Of a stretch of DNA of 64,000 bases, positions 42,715 to 52,010 are shown one piece after another. Every line of letters starts with the position of its first letter. Position 1 is the stretch's first letter. The notes beneath the pieces are model-generated. The model saw only the letters and a program-made list of their open reading frames with translations. It was not told the DNA's origin and did not search any database. The DNA comes from CAYQPF01 sp964419225 (GTDB lineage Bacteria; Cloacimonadota; Cloacimonadia; Cloacimonadales; CAYQPF01). The DNA lies in assembly GCA_964419225.1 (NCBI GenBank), contig CAYQPF010000002.1, forward strand, positions 60,281-124,280, in the 5' to 3' direction. Both the position numbers and the translations under genes were made by a program.

Positions 42715-43814
42715 TGTCTTTTGCTGAAAAGTATTTTGCTGAAGCTTATCGTCTGGCAGAATTGGGAAGAGGGAAAACTTCTCCCAATCCTTTTGTCGGA
42801 GCTGTTATTGTTACCGACAACAAGATCGTAGGCAGAGGATACACTCAGCCTTATGGTGGGAATCATGCAGAGGTACAGGCCTTAAACGAAGCAGGGCCTT
42901 TAGCAAAAGATGCAGATCTATATGTCACTCTAGAGCCTTGTGCGCATTATGGTAAAACTCCCCCCTGCACCGAAGCCATTATCAAAGCCGGTCTGAAAAG
43001 AGTGTTTGCCGGTCTGCGGGATCCCAATCCTCTGGTTTCAGGTAAAGGATTTGCTCAGTTAAGAGAAGCAGGAATAGAAGTAGTTGAAGGAATTTGGGAA
43101 GATAAAATTGAAATTCAACTGGAAGCTTTCATTTTTTTTATAACGAAGAAGCGTCCTTTCATCATAATGAAGAATGCAGTTACCCTCGATGGTAAAATTG
43201 CCGATCAATATCATAATTCTAAATGGATTAGTAATGATCTTTCACGTATAAAAGCTCATGAATTGCGGAAAGAAACCGATATAGTAATAACAGGTATTAA
43301 TACTGTTTTGGAAGATGATCCTTTGCTAAATGTCAGGTTGTCTGAACATGATAATAAGAAGAATCATAGATTGATCCTGGATTCTCAGTTAAAAATCCCT
43401 GAGAATGCAAAAATAGTATTGACAGCAAAAGAGAATTATACCATTATATGTAAGGATGAGAATTATCATAATCCTGAAAAAGAAATATATTTGAGTGAAA
43501 TGGGGATTCAAATTGTAGATTTACCGGCAGTCAATGGAAAATTAGCATTGCCTGTTTTGATGAATTTTTTATATTCCCGCAAATATTGTTCTGCTTTATT
43601 GGAGGCTGGACCTAATATGTGTTCATCATTTTTAGAAGAGAAATTAGTTGATCAAATATATTATTTTGTCGCACCCAAGATATTGGGTTTGGGCATGGAT
43701 GTTTTTGGTCAGTTGAAAACCAAATCTTTAACTAATTGTATTAATCTGACAAACCTGGAATATGAGCTTGTCGGCGATAATGTTTTAATAATGGGATATC
43801 CAAACTATGTTTAA
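42714..43814 (+). CDS. ribD: Bifunctional riboflavin biosynthesis deaminase/reductase RibD
   Basis: A 366-residue enzyme for two steps of riboflavin synthesis. The deaminase domain (1-~145) has the zinc site HAEVQAL and PCAHYGKTPPCTEAI. The reductase domain (~150-366) begins RPFIIMKNAVTLDGKIADQYHNSKWIS and includes LLEAGPNMCSSFLEEKLVDQIYYFVAPKILG. Normal length. No FMN riboswitch is seen and the other rib genes are absent here. The 3' end overlaps mlaE by eight bases. Confidence 0.95.
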   Translation: MSFAEKYFAEAYRLAELGRGKTSPNPFVGAVIVTDNKIVGRGYTQPYGGNHAEVQALNEAGPLAKDADLYVTLEPCAHYGKTPPCTEAIIKAGLKRVFAGLRDPNPLVSGKGFAQLREAGIEVVEGIWEDKIEIQLEAFIFFITKKRPFIIMKNAVTLDGKIADQYHNSKWISNDLSRIKAHELRKETDIVITGINTVLEDDPLLNVRLSEHDNKKNHRLILDSQLKIPENAKIVLTAKENYTIICKDENYHNPEKEIYLSEMGIQIVDLPAVNGKLALPVLMNFLYSRKYCSALLEAGPNMCSSFLEEKLVDQIYYFVAPKILGLGMDVFGQLKTKSLTNCINLTNLEYELVGDNVLIMGYPNYV

Positions 43815-44595
43815 ACTTGTTGATGCTTTGGGAAGAGTTGCTTTTGAGAATGTCAAAGAAATCAACTACTTTTTAGGGTTTGTTATAGAGGTTCTGAGAA
43901 AACTCTTTACTTTCCATAAGCAAAAACAAATAGGTTTCATAGTTCTGCTTAGACAAATACTTTTTACCGGGTACGAATCACTTCCCATCGTAATTCTTAT
44001 AGCCATTTGTATCGGTGGTTTGATTATCTTGGAATTTACTACTTTCCTGGGCAGTACAGCTCAGGGAAACATGCTCTATACAATTTTAGTTACCGTGATC
44101 ACCAGAGAATTAGGTTGTCTGATGACAGCGTTCATTGTAATTGCCCGCTCAGGAACTGCCATTTCCACTGAAATGGGATATATGGTCATCAATAAAGAAA
44201 TTGAATTACTGATGTCTTTCGGCATTTCACCAATATCCTATCTGGTTGTTTCAAGAACTGTAGGTGTGGTGGTAGCCATCTTTACCTTATCTATTTATTT
44301 TAATTTAGCCGGGTTAGTAGGCGGTTGGATGTTTTCCTACTTCTTTTCTAAAATCCCTTTTAATGAGTTCGCCCAAAATCTCCTCTCGGCCATGACTTTT
44401 ACTGATGTGCTGCAGAGTGTTGTAAAATCAATTTGTTTTGGCTTCGCCATTGCCCTGATATCATGTTATCAAGGGTTAAAAGTAAATTTCGCCAGTACTG
44501 AAATTCCTCAAAGAACTATTAAAGCAGTTGTTTATTCAATTACAACTATTGTTTTTTTGGATGTTATAATAACCTTGGTCTTTAGTAAATTATGA
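43807..44595 (+). CDS. mlaE: MlaE-family ABC permease
   Basis: A 262-residue membrane protein of the MlaE/YrbE family, part of an MCE-type transporter that moves phospholipids between the envelope membranes. Motifs include RQILFTGYESLPIVILIAICIGGLIILEF, RELGCLMTAFIVIARSGTAISTEMGYM and CYQGLKVNF, all characteristic. Five to six helices. Overlaps ribD upstream (8 bases) and mlaF downstream (4 bases). Confidence 0.92.
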   Translation: MFKLVDALGRVAFENVKEINYFLGFVIEVLRKLFTFHKQKQIGFIVLLRQILFTGYESLPIVILIAICIGGLIILEFTTFLGSTAQGNMLYTILVTVITRELGCLMTAFIVIARSGTAISTEMGYMVINKEIELLMSFGISPISYLVVSRTVGVVVAIFTLSIYFNLAGLVGGWMFSYFFSKIPFNEFAQNLLSAMTFTDVLQSVVKSICFGFAIALISCYQGLKVNFASTEIPQRTIKAVVYSITTIVFLDVIITLVFSKL

Positions 44596-45332
44596 AAGTA
44601 AGTATAAATAATATTTGTTTGGAAAATAATCAAAAAAAGGTTATTAAAAATGTAAGCCTTGAGATTGATAATCGCAATGTGGCAATTGTCGGCCCCATTG
44701 AATCTGGTAAAACATTGATTATGAAAATGATCAGTGGTATCATTCCTCCGACTTCAGGTGAAATCCTGATCAATGGCATAAATATGTTTGATAGTAAGGA
44801 AGATGAAATCATAAGTGTTAAGAAAAGCATTAGTTTTACTTTTCAGGATGGAGTATTTCTCTCTAATCTGACAATTTTAGAGAATTTAATCCTTCCCTTG
44901 AATTACCATCATCCTGAAATTACCAGAGAAGAAAAAATCCATATTATAGAAGAATATATTGAAAGATTTCAGTTGCCTGATCTACTGAGTCAAAGACCGG
45001 CTGAGGTTGCTCCCGTGAGAAAAAAAATTCTCGCTTTCATCAGAGCAGTAGTCTCAAAACCCAAGTTACTTTTGATGGATGATCCCTTAGGTAATTTGGA
45101 TTTGCAGAATCAACACAGAGTCTTGGCTGAGATAAAAAGATTAAAAGAAGAAGGATGTAATTTTCTTATTGCCACGGATTCCAAAGAAATATTATTTAAC
45201 CTGGCAGATGATATCCTGATTGTGAAAAGTGGTGAAGTTGTTTGTTATGATGAAAAAATAAAAATAATGAAATCTCACGACCATGCAGTTCAGGACATTG
45301 TTACAAGTTGTTTAGGAGGTTATAGCAGATGA
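44592..45332 (+). CDS. mlaF: MlaF-type ABC ATPase with degenerate signature motif
   Basis: A 246-residue ABC ATPase between mlaE and mlaD. Walker A is intact (GPIESGKT, 34-41), as are the Q-loop (FQDG, Q85) and Walker B (LLLMDDP, D163). The LSGGM/Q signature is replaced by RPAEVAPVRKK (~135-145). The catalytic Glu after Walker B is Asp (D164), and the H-loop His is lost (LIATDSKE). Family members normally keep all three. It may bind ATP but hydrolyse slowly, or need a different mechanism. Coupled on both sides by ATGA-type overlaps, so it is clearly part of the transporter and not a relic. Confidence 0.87.
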   Translation: MKVSINNICLENNQKKVIKNVSLEIDNRNVAIVGPIESGKTLIMKMISGIIPPTSGEILINGINMFDSKEDEIISVKKSISFTFQDGVFLSNLTILENLILPLNYHHPEITREEKIHIIEEYIERFQLPDLLSQRPAEVAPVRKKILAFIRAVVSKPKLLLMDDPLGNLDLQNQHRVLAEIKRLKEEGCNFLIATDSKEILFNLADDILIVKSGEVVCYDEKIKIMKSHDHAVQDIVTSCLGGYSR

Positions 45333-46387
45333 ATTTTAAGTTTAAATACACTGAGCGAATAGTGGGTGTTTTCTTCTTTACGGCCTTGCTGATACTCCTT
45401 TTTGCTCTGGTTTCTCAAGCTCTGAACAGTAGAATGTTTGAGACCAAGTACCCTTATAAAAGCATATTTAAAGATGCCAATGGGCTATCTGTAAATACCC
45501 CAATCTATTTCAAAGGGTTTCAAATAGGCAAGATAACCAAGTACAATTTGAATAAAGAAAATCTGATAGATGTTACTTTTCATGTCTTTGATCAGTATAA
45601 AGATAAAATTGTAGAGAACTCTGTCCTCAGAAAAACCACAAATATTGTTTCTGCAAAAAGCAGTATTGAACTGATTCAGGGTCCCAATCTCAATGCCAGA
45701 TTGAAGGCTAATAGCTATGTCCCGGGATCTGATACTCCGGATGGAATAAAAATTGTCCGACAACATAGACTGAATATCGCCAGTGAAGAAGTCACCGCTA
45801 TTGTTGATGATATCAAAAAAATTACCGGAAACTTCCTGCGTGATCATAATGCTGAGGAAGGTGCACCCTTTAGAGCAATATATAATGCTGCCAATGCTAC
45901 TGAAAACCTAAATAAAACTCTGATCTCTGCGAACGAGCTGATGGGGAAATTCTCTAAGGATAACAACCCCCAGGATGGTGCTGTTTTCCGTACAATAAAC
46001 AATTTCGCTCAAATCTCGGAAGAATTAAAAACTAACACTGCTCGTCTTAATAATACCATAGATTTAGTTGATTCTTTAATAAATCTCTATAGTCAGGTCG
46101 ATGGAATAGGTATCAGAATGCTGGATCCAAACGAAGATAAATTCGTTCAGCCTATACGAGATATTCTCAAAGGGCTTAATCAAAACCTCCAAATAGTTAA
46201 TAATACTCTCTCATACATCGAAGAACAAACTCCTGAAATCTCTGTACTCATTCAGGAAAGTAGAAACGCTTTACTGGAATCCCAAAAAACTATTGAGAGT
46301 CTAAATAATAATCCTTTCCTAAAAAAGGGATTTTCCAAAGAAAAAACCAATCAGAATTCTACTGGTCAGAATAGACCTAAACCATAG
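45329..46387 (+). CDS. mlaD: MlaD/MCE-domain substrate-binding protein
   Basis: A 352-residue protein with one N-terminal membrane anchor (VFFFTALLILLFALVSQAL), then an MCE domain (~40-130) with YKSIFKDANGLSVNTPIYFKGFQIGKITKYNL. A long predicted helical region (~150-340) follows, with repeated NLN..LI and IQESRNALLESQKTI patterns, and a polar tail. It is expected to form a ring in the periplasm that passes lipid. Overlaps mlaF by four bases. The long helices could build a tunnel or needle, as in larger MCE proteins. Confidence 0.9.
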   Translation: MNFKFKYTERIVGVFFFTALLILLFALVSQALNSRMFETKYPYKSIFKDANGLSVNTPIYFKGFQIGKITKYNLNKENLIDVTFHVFDQYKDKIVENSVLRKTTNIVSAKSSIELIQGPNLNARLKANSYVPGSDTPDGIKIVRQHRLNIASEEVTAIVDDIKKITGNFLRDHNAEEGAPFRAIYNAANATENLNKTLISANELMGKFSKDNNPQDGAVFRTINNFAQISEELKTNTARLNNTIDLVDSLINLYSQVDGIGIRMLDPNEDKFVQPIRDILKGLNQNLQIVNNTLSYIEEQTPEISVLIQESRNALLESQKTIESLNNNPFLKKGFSKEKTNQNSTGQNRPKP

Positions 46388-46395
46388 GACTGCTT

Positions 46396-47385
46396 ATGTA
46401 TTTCACTAAACTATTTCAAAAATATTTTCTGAATATGACTATTCTTACTATTTTTCTATTTGTTTCCGCATGCTCCTCTCTTCCCAAGAATTATGCTCCT
46501 CCTTCCGCTGTCAAACGGGAAGGAATAACTTTGTATAAAAGGGCTACAGCTTTATCACAGATGAACAAACGAAATATGGCTTTAAGATATTTCTCTGATG
46601 CCAGAGCTAAATTTTACCTTTCTGATGATATGGAATATATCATAAAAACTAATATATCCATTGCAAGAGAATTGTTCTACCTTAATAAAATGGAAACTTC
46701 TGATTCACTTATGGCAGTAACCTTAGAGAATATCAATTTTTGGAAACCAAAACTGCTCTCTGAATATCAATTAGCCAAAATTGAGTTCTTCTTTAATCAG
46801 GCTCATTATGATTCTGTTTTGGTTTATAGTGACCACGTAAAGAAAGCTTCTGAAGAAAACCAGGTATTCATTCAATGCTATAAAGTACTGTCTCTTTTTA
46901 AAACATCCAACCTGAAAGCTTCTGACATTAATGATCTGGAAAGTAAACTCGAGGGTATGGAAAAGCTCAGAAAAAAGAATGAACTGCAGGATATCAATTC
47001 ACTCAGCTTCGCCTATTATACTATGGCTTTTGTTGCATATGATTTGAAAAGACTCAATGATGCCCGTTCCTGGATAGAGAAAGCCAGAAACCTTGATCAA
47101 GGCTACGAAAACTATCTGGCTCTTGCCTCAGATCTCTATCTCTTAGGTTGCATCTTCGAACAACAAAAAGCATATTCCGAAGCTAAAAGTGTTTTTTATC
47201 GCTGTGCTGATGTTTATCGTGAACTGATGGATAAAGAAAATCAAAAATGTGCCGTTGCTAAAGCTCTGATCAACGACTACCAACTTAGTAAAAACCACAT
47301 AGTCCTCGGTCAATTACTCGAAATTCAAAACCAACTCTCAGATCCAAAGTTAATTAAAGATATTGAGGAAATAGTTAAACAATAG
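46396..47385 (+). CDS. TPR lipoprotein at the end of the mla operon
   Basis: The 329-residue protein has a lipoprotein signal (LFVSAC) and helical TPR-like repeats through most of its length (GITLYKRATALSQMNKRNMALRYFSDARAKF.., ISIARELFYLNKMETSDSLMAVTLE.., ASDLYLLGCIFEQQKAYSEAKSVFYRCADVY). It follows mlaD after eight bases, so it is probably an accessory of the lipid transporter. It is not a recognised MlaA or MlaC homologue. Convergent with the next gene with a one-base gap between stops. Confidence 0.75.
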   Translation: MYFTKLFQKYFLNMTILTIFLFVSACSSLPKNYAPPSAVKREGITLYKRATALSQMNKRNMALRYFSDARAKFYLSDDMEYIIKTNISIARELFYLNKMETSDSLMAVTLENINFWKPKLLSEYQLAKIEFFFNQAHYDSVLVYSDHVKKASEENQVFIQCYKVLSLFKTSNLKASDINDLESKLEGMEKLRKKNELQDINSLSFAYYTMAFVAYDLKRLNDARSWIEKARNLDQGYENYLALASDLYLLGCIFEQQKAYSEAKSVFYRCADVYRELMDKENQKCAVAKALINDYQLSKNHIVLGQLLEIQNQLSDPKLIKDIEEIVKQ

Positions 47386-47386
47386 C

Positions 47387-48202
47387 TTACTTGATTTCCT
47401 TTTCGCCTGTCAGTAAGTAAAATTTATCCATGAAGTGCTTGCATTTCATGGCAGAAAGGGGATTAGACCACTTTCCTCCTTCTTTGAAATATGAGCCAAC
47501 TATGAAAACATCAGCATAAGAAATATATTCAGAAATGTTGTCCAAAGTAATACCAGAACCTATAAATATTGGTAACGATGTATGCTGACGTACTTCTTGT
47601 AAATCTTCGATTTTGGCAGACTTCCCTGTAGAACTGCCTGTAATAATCACTCCGTCACTCAGGAAAAATTCTGCGGCTGAAGCTGTTTCTCCTATACCTA
47701 CATCCTCTGTAATACTGTGGGCAGAATGTTTTTTCTTGATATCTGTGAAAACTGCTATTCTCTCTGCTCCAATTTGCTTTCTGTAACGCAATAACTCAGC
47801 TGCACAGGATTGGATATAGCCTTCATCCGCTACATGTCCAAAAACAAATCCCTCTGCTCTGATATAATCAAAATCAGATACGTGTGCTACTGCTAAAGCT
47901 TCTTTGTTTGCCCCTGCTAAGATCTGAATGCCCAACGGCACTTTTACTGCCTTCCTTACTTCTCCAGCAACTGCTGTCATAGCAGCTATGATCTCTGGTC
48001 CAACCTGCTCCTTTAGATAAGGAACATCATGCATATTCTCCAGCATTATGCTATGCATGCCGGATTCTTCGTAGATCTTTGCTTCCTGAACAGCCTCTGC
48101 TATTATCTGAGTCATACTGTATTTATTTGCAGGTGTTCCCGGTAACGCCTGCACATGAACCATGCCAATCACTGTTTTCTCTTGCTTAAAAATCTCTCTC
48201 AT
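47387..48202 (-). CDS. BtpA/SgcQ-family protein
   Basis: A 271-residue TIM-barrel protein. VIGMVHVQALPGTP at the N-terminus, SIMLENMHDVPYLKEQVGPE, FDYIRAEGFVFGHVADEGYIQS and VIITGSSTGKSA..LPIFIGSGIT mark the BtpA family, named for photosystem I assembly in cyanobacteria but widespread in non-photosynthetic bacteria. SgcQ-type members are thought to be nucleoside- or sugar-related enzymes; the substrate is unknown. It stands alone on this strand, 50 bases after the methyltransferase gene. Confidence 0.88.
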   Translation of the reverse strand: MREIFKQEKTVIGMVHVQALPGTPANKYSMTQIIAEAVQEAKIYEESGMHSIMLENMHDVPYLKEQVGPEIIAAMTAVAGEVRKAVKVPLGIQILAGANKEALAVAHVSDFDYIRAEGFVFGHVADEGYIQSCAAELLRYRKQIGAERIAVFTDIKKKHSAHSITEDVGIGETASAAEFFLSDGVIITGSSTGKSAKIEDLQEVRQHTSLPIFIGSGITLDNISEYISYADVFIVGSYFKEGGKWSNPLSAMKCKHFMDKFYLLTGEKEIK

Positions 48203-48252
48203 AAATACCTCATATTAAAAATTAGCACCATTTTCCCTTCTCTAATTAATAA

Positions 48253-49416
48253 TTAATAATTGTTTCTCACTTCCCTTTCTACTTCCAGACATAATAGCTT
48301 ACTACCTAATCGTACAATAAAAAATATGCCTTTCTTTTTCCCTTTTAATTGAAGTTTATTCCTGATCTGCTCTGTAGTTGTATCCAATCCCCTTGTCTTT
48401 ATGACAATCTCACCAATACCCTCTTTTTTTAGATAACTCTGAAAATCGCTTGGTCGATATGGAAAAGATTTTACTATCCTAAAAGTCTGAAACCAGGGAC
48501 TCATAATACGTTGGTCAGATGTTAAGAGATACAACTTCTCTGAAATTAACTTCGCTTTACAGCTAACTGCTAATTCATCCAAAAGATCTGCTCTGCAAAT
48601 GGATGGATCAGGCTCTAATAAATATTCGGCAAAATCGCTAACTTCCGCTCTATCAGGTTGATTTTCCAGTTTGTGCTCCTCTGGTAACAGTACTGCAACT
48701 CTTTCCTTCCTTGGTGTTGCAAAATCTCCCAGACATAACAAAATCTCTTTTAACTCACCTTCACACGAGATAAATTCCAGGGTATAAGGTACCGGACATT
48801 GCAGATTTCTATAATCAAAAGCAGGGGAGAGCTTCACCAATATATTCGGTGATATCTTCAGCAAAGGAAATATTTGTTCCAGTGTGGGACTAAAATGATT
48901 TATCATGCGTTGCGATTCTTCACGCCTGTCAGGGTCTATATAGATGGCTTCAACTTTCTCTGAAAAATCTTCTGCTTTTACTTGTTGAAAAATGATATTA
49001 CTCCGGTTAAAAACACTGCAATTGTACTTTGCTGTTTCTAATATTTCTTTATCCAGATCAACTGCATAAACTATTTCTTTGTCTTCGCTCATTTGGATTA
49101 AATCTATGCCGGAACCACAACATAAATCAGCTACAACTCTATAAGGCTGTAACTTCCTTTGATGATATTGAGCTACCTGAATATGAGAAGCTTGTTGTGC
49201 ACTTTTTTCAGTTAATATTATGGATCTGCTGAACGGTATTCTCTTCTGACATTTTTGTGAGGTTTTCAGCCAATTAAGAAAACAGTTGGCTTTCTCAGAA
49301 CCAAAGGTACTTCTGAGATCCTCAATATCTTTGACTTGTATTTTAATAATCGGCCAGTATTTATCGATTAAATCTTTATGGCCTTCCAAAATTTCTCTTA
49401 TATGCTTTAAATACAT
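48253..49416 (-). CDS. SAM-dependent methyltransferase with THUMP-like C-terminal domain
   Basis: A 387-residue protein. The Rossmann core is around 90-200: VVADLCCGSGIDLIQMS (motif I), VYAVDLDKEI, and EAIYIDPDRREESQRM (DPDRR at motif IV). A C-terminal domain (~310-385) with FPYRPSDFQSYLKKEGIGEIVIKTRGLDTT matches the THUMP-like module seen in Bacteroidota-type members. The DPDRR motif is a marker of this poorly studied group, which may modify rRNA or tRNA. Overlaps the upstream S8 protease gene's stop by one base. Confidence 0.82.
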   Translation of the reverse strand: MYLKHIREILEGHKDLIDKYWPIIKIQVKDIEDLRSTFGSEKANCFLNWLKTSQKCQKRIPFSRSIILTEKSAQQASHIQVAQYHQRKLQPYRVVADLCCGSGIDLIQMSEDKEIVYAVDLDKEILETAKYNCSVFNRSNIIFQQVKAEDFSEKVEAIYIDPDRREESQRMINHFSPTLEQIFPLLKISPNILVKLSPAFDYRNLQCPVPYTLEFISCEGELKEILLCLGDFATPRKERVAVLLPEEHKLENQPDRAEVSDFAEYLLEPDPSICRADLLDELAVSCKAKLISEKLYLLTSDQRIMSPWFQTFRIVKSFPYRPSDFQSYLKKEGIGEIVIKTRGLDTTTEQIRNKLQLKGKKKGIFFIVRLGSKLLCLEVEREVRNNY

Positions 49417-51698
49417 TATTTAACTAACAACCCTTTGACGATCTGCACCTTCTCTCCTGTCTTTATCTGAAAATAATATACACCTGAACGGCATTCGTTT
49501 CCCTGCACATCCCTCCCGTCCCAGTTCATTGTGGCTGATGGATTAACAAAACTTCGCACTAATTGTCCCTTGCAGTTATAGACACTGATATCTTGTACAA
49601 TAGATGCTCCTGTGGTCTTGATACTGCAGTACTCTGAGAATGGATTGGGATAAATTGAAGCAGAACTAATTGGAGTATCAGGTGACTCAGAATCTGTTTC
49701 CGGCAAGCCACTCAATTTTATTGCTTCCGTACATGATGAACTCCCATCCTGATTTACAGATTCCACCCAGTAATAATTATCAATCTGCTTGTCTGCCTCT
49801 GCATCCAAATATGCATAGTTTGTCTCCTGGGAAGTATTTTCAGCTGGAACAAATGAAGTATTGATCTTTATCGCAGAAGCAAAGTCCGGACTGATATTCC
49901 TATATACATTAAATCCTGAAAGATTAAAAGCTGATGCTAAAGTCCATTGTAGTTCAGCAACAGAATTATTCCAATTTGCCGTAAATGCTGTCATTTCCAC
50001 AGGAAGTGTTGCCATTTCTGTAAAACCTGTAACTACCATTGAATATGTCTGGCTGGAACTCAGGGTGTTTTTATGAGAAATGCTGATTATATATTCTACT
50101 CCGGGAGTTAATGTCGTCTGATAAATTTGCTCGGTATTATCTCTCGAATTATCACCTGTTGTTGCTGCCAGACCTGGATTGTTCCTGTTCAAAACATAGG
50201 GATAATAGATAGTCTTGGTCTGACTTTCTAACCTGAGATCCAGATCATTAACCAAGGCCGGAATATCCTGATTCAACCCAGCTGCAGGAATGTTTCCCGG
50301 GAGATCTGTCCAGCACAAAGTTATCCTGATCGGTGCTGCACCTGCAGTGATTCTGTATGTGTGCGTTTGCCCATTAGATAAAATTGCTTCTTTGATCTGA
50401 TAGCCTGGAGTATTAGCCTGATAATTTGTCATTAAACTTACAGCCTGAGCAGCATTGATCAATCCCCAGCCAAATTTGTAATCCGGCCCGATTGATGTGC
50501 CTGCTTCATCTGCAGTATGTATAAGTATGGCTTTCACGGTCGAAGCCCTGGGATATGTTAAAAATAAATTATTGAAATGCTGCTGTAAAAGAGCAATTGT
50601 CCCTGCTGCTCCCGGAGCAGCCATAGAAGTCCCGGTACTGCTACCGTATGAGGTATTATTTGTTGAGGTTGTCGAATATACACTTACGCCTTTTGCCACT
50701 AAATCAGGTTTGATTCGCCCATCATCTGTCGGTCCCCAACTGCTTGATGACCACACCACTACATCAGAAGGTTGACTGTATCCGTTCGCTATATTGGATA
50801 CATTCCCGATAGCCAGAACATTTTTGGATAAGGCAGCATGACTCAGACAATCATATCCATCCGCACCGCCATTCTTTTCCCGTACCTGAGTTGACAATAC
50901 CCAGGCTTCATTCTGCCAAATCCAGTGTTCTACAGGTTGCGACGCAGGCCCGCCTCCTCTGTCATTTCCCGCTGCCCATACTACACAATAATTCGGAAAA
51001 CTGTAACAAAGACTATCCAATTCATGGGCTTGTTCACTGTAAAAACCATAGTAATGATCTTCTGAAGCAGATACGCTTGGGTCTCCAAACCATACCCATT
51101 TGCTGTCATTTTTATAATTATAATACCATCCTTCAATATAACCGTAGGAATGGTTGGATACTTTTAAATAAGAGGATGCTGCATTAGCCATTTCGGTGAA
51201 ATCATCGTTCCAGTCATAAGCTCTTAGATTTGCCTGATTAGCCATACCTTTGGCATTTGCATCTATTCCGGAAGCTATCAGAGTGCCGGCTACATGGGTA
51301 GAATGTGATAATAATCCTGTAGGGGTATCGACCTGGGTAACTCTTCCTCCAAATTCCTGATGAGTTGTTCTGACGCCTCCGCCATCCCAAACACCAAAGG
51401 TCTCAGTCTGACCATTCAAGTTTAACCCTAACACCCCACCAGACCATAATTTTTGCGTTGATATTGTCTTAGCTGAACCAAGGTTATAGGTCTGATAATA
51501 AAAAGGTCTGTTTGTATATGCCTGCAACTCTATTTTAGAGGAATCTGTTTCTATACTTCTTAAAAGTCTTTTACTAAGAACCATTTCATTGATCTTCGCC
51601 TGATTTCTCTCATACTTCGCCTGAAAATACTCAGTTATGCCTGCACTATAAAGAGAAACCACCATACTTAACAATAAAAATAAACTCATCCTCTTCAT
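49416..51698 (-). CDS. Secreted S8 subtilisin-like protease with sorting tail
   Basis: The 760-residue protein has a signal peptide (MKRMSLFLLLSMVVSLYSAG). Catalytic triad candidates are Asp105 in GVWDGGGV, His135 in HSTHVAGT and Ser358 in GTSMAAP; the oxyanion Asn is likely in WAAGND. The Asp motif reads WDGGGV instead of the usual DTGV, which is common in this branch. After the protease come a jelly-roll-like domain (~430-560), an FN3-like segment and a C-terminal sorting-type module (SIYPNPFSEYCSIKT..ISVYNCKGQLVRSF..GVYYFQIKTGEKVQIVKGLLVK). The tail suggests export by a type IX-like system. Confidence 0.9.
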   Translation of the reverse strand: MKRMSLFLLLSMVVSLYSAGITEYFQAKYERNQAKINEMVLSKRLLRSIETDSSKIELQAYTNRPFYYQTYNLGSAKTISTQKLWSGGVLGLNLNGQTETFGVWDGGGVRTTHQEFGGRVTQVDTPTGLLSHSTHVAGTLIASGIDANAKGMANQANLRAYDWNDDFTEMANAASSYLKVSNHSYGYIEGWYYNYKNDSKWVWFGDPSVSASEDHYYGFYSEQAHELDSLCYSFPNYCVVWAAGNDRGGGPASQPVEHWIWQNEAWVLSTQVREKNGGADGYDCLSHAALSKNVLAIGNVSNIANGYSQPSDVVVWSSSSWGPTDDGRIKPDLVAKGVSVYSTTSTNNTSYGSSTGTSMAAPGAAGTIALLQQHFNNLFLTYPRASTVKAILIHTADEAGTSIGPDYKFGWGLINAAQAVSLMTNYQANTPGYQIKEAILSNGQTHTYRITAGAAPIRITLCWTDLPGNIPAAGLNQDIPALVNDLDLRLESQTKTIYYPYVLNRNNPGLAATTGDNSRDNTEQIYQTTLTPGVEYIISISHKNTLSSSQTYSMVVTGFTEMATLPVEMTAFTANWNNSVAELQWTLASAFNLSGFNVYRNISPDFASAIKINTSFVPAENTSQETNYAYLDAEADKQIDNYYWVESVNQDGSSSCTEAIKLSGLPETDSESPDTPISSASIYPNPFSEYCSIKTTGASIVQDISVYNCKGQLVRSFVNPSATMNWDGRDVQGNECRSGVYYFQIKTGEKVQIVKGLLVK

Positions 51699-52010
51699 AA
51701 TCCCTCCATCAATGATAAATTATCAGAATTTCATTGGATGTAAAGGAAAAACTTCTCAAACGATCAAACTGTCTCTAGATTCTCTAAATGTGTCTGCTCT
51801 TTCAATATAACTATTACATTATCTTCAAATCTCTTCTCCTGTCCGTGTCAGTCGGTGATAGACAGTGTTAGTCCGTGTAAATGCTTCACTCTCAACGACT
51901 TCAATCCTCCTAAATCCTAAATCCTAAACCCTAAATCCTACATTAAATAAACATTGTCAACTCCCCATATTTTAGAAAGTTAGGTAAAGTACTTAAAAAA
52001 AGGAGGAGAT
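51699..52010. other. Spacer with telomere-like heptamers
   Basis: No gene is seen. A GTCCGTGT..GTCAGTCGGTGATAG..GTTAGTCCGTGT stretch (~51840-51880) resembles the CACTGACTAACACGGAC motif near 1150 on the opposite strand. The heptamer array at 51909-51940 is listed next. AGGAGGAG precedes the next start. Confidence 0.5.
51909..51940. repeat. CCTAAAT/CCTAAAC heptamer tandem repeat
   Basis: Four complete 7-bp units (CCTAAAT, CCTAAAT, CCTAAAC, CCTAAAT) and a partial fifth. Period 7, like the TCAG-type arrays, but a different motif. Confidence 0.75.

Noticed and set aside
51909..51940. Linear-chromosome telomere
   Set aside because: Only four units, internal to the sequence and flanked by ordinary genes.
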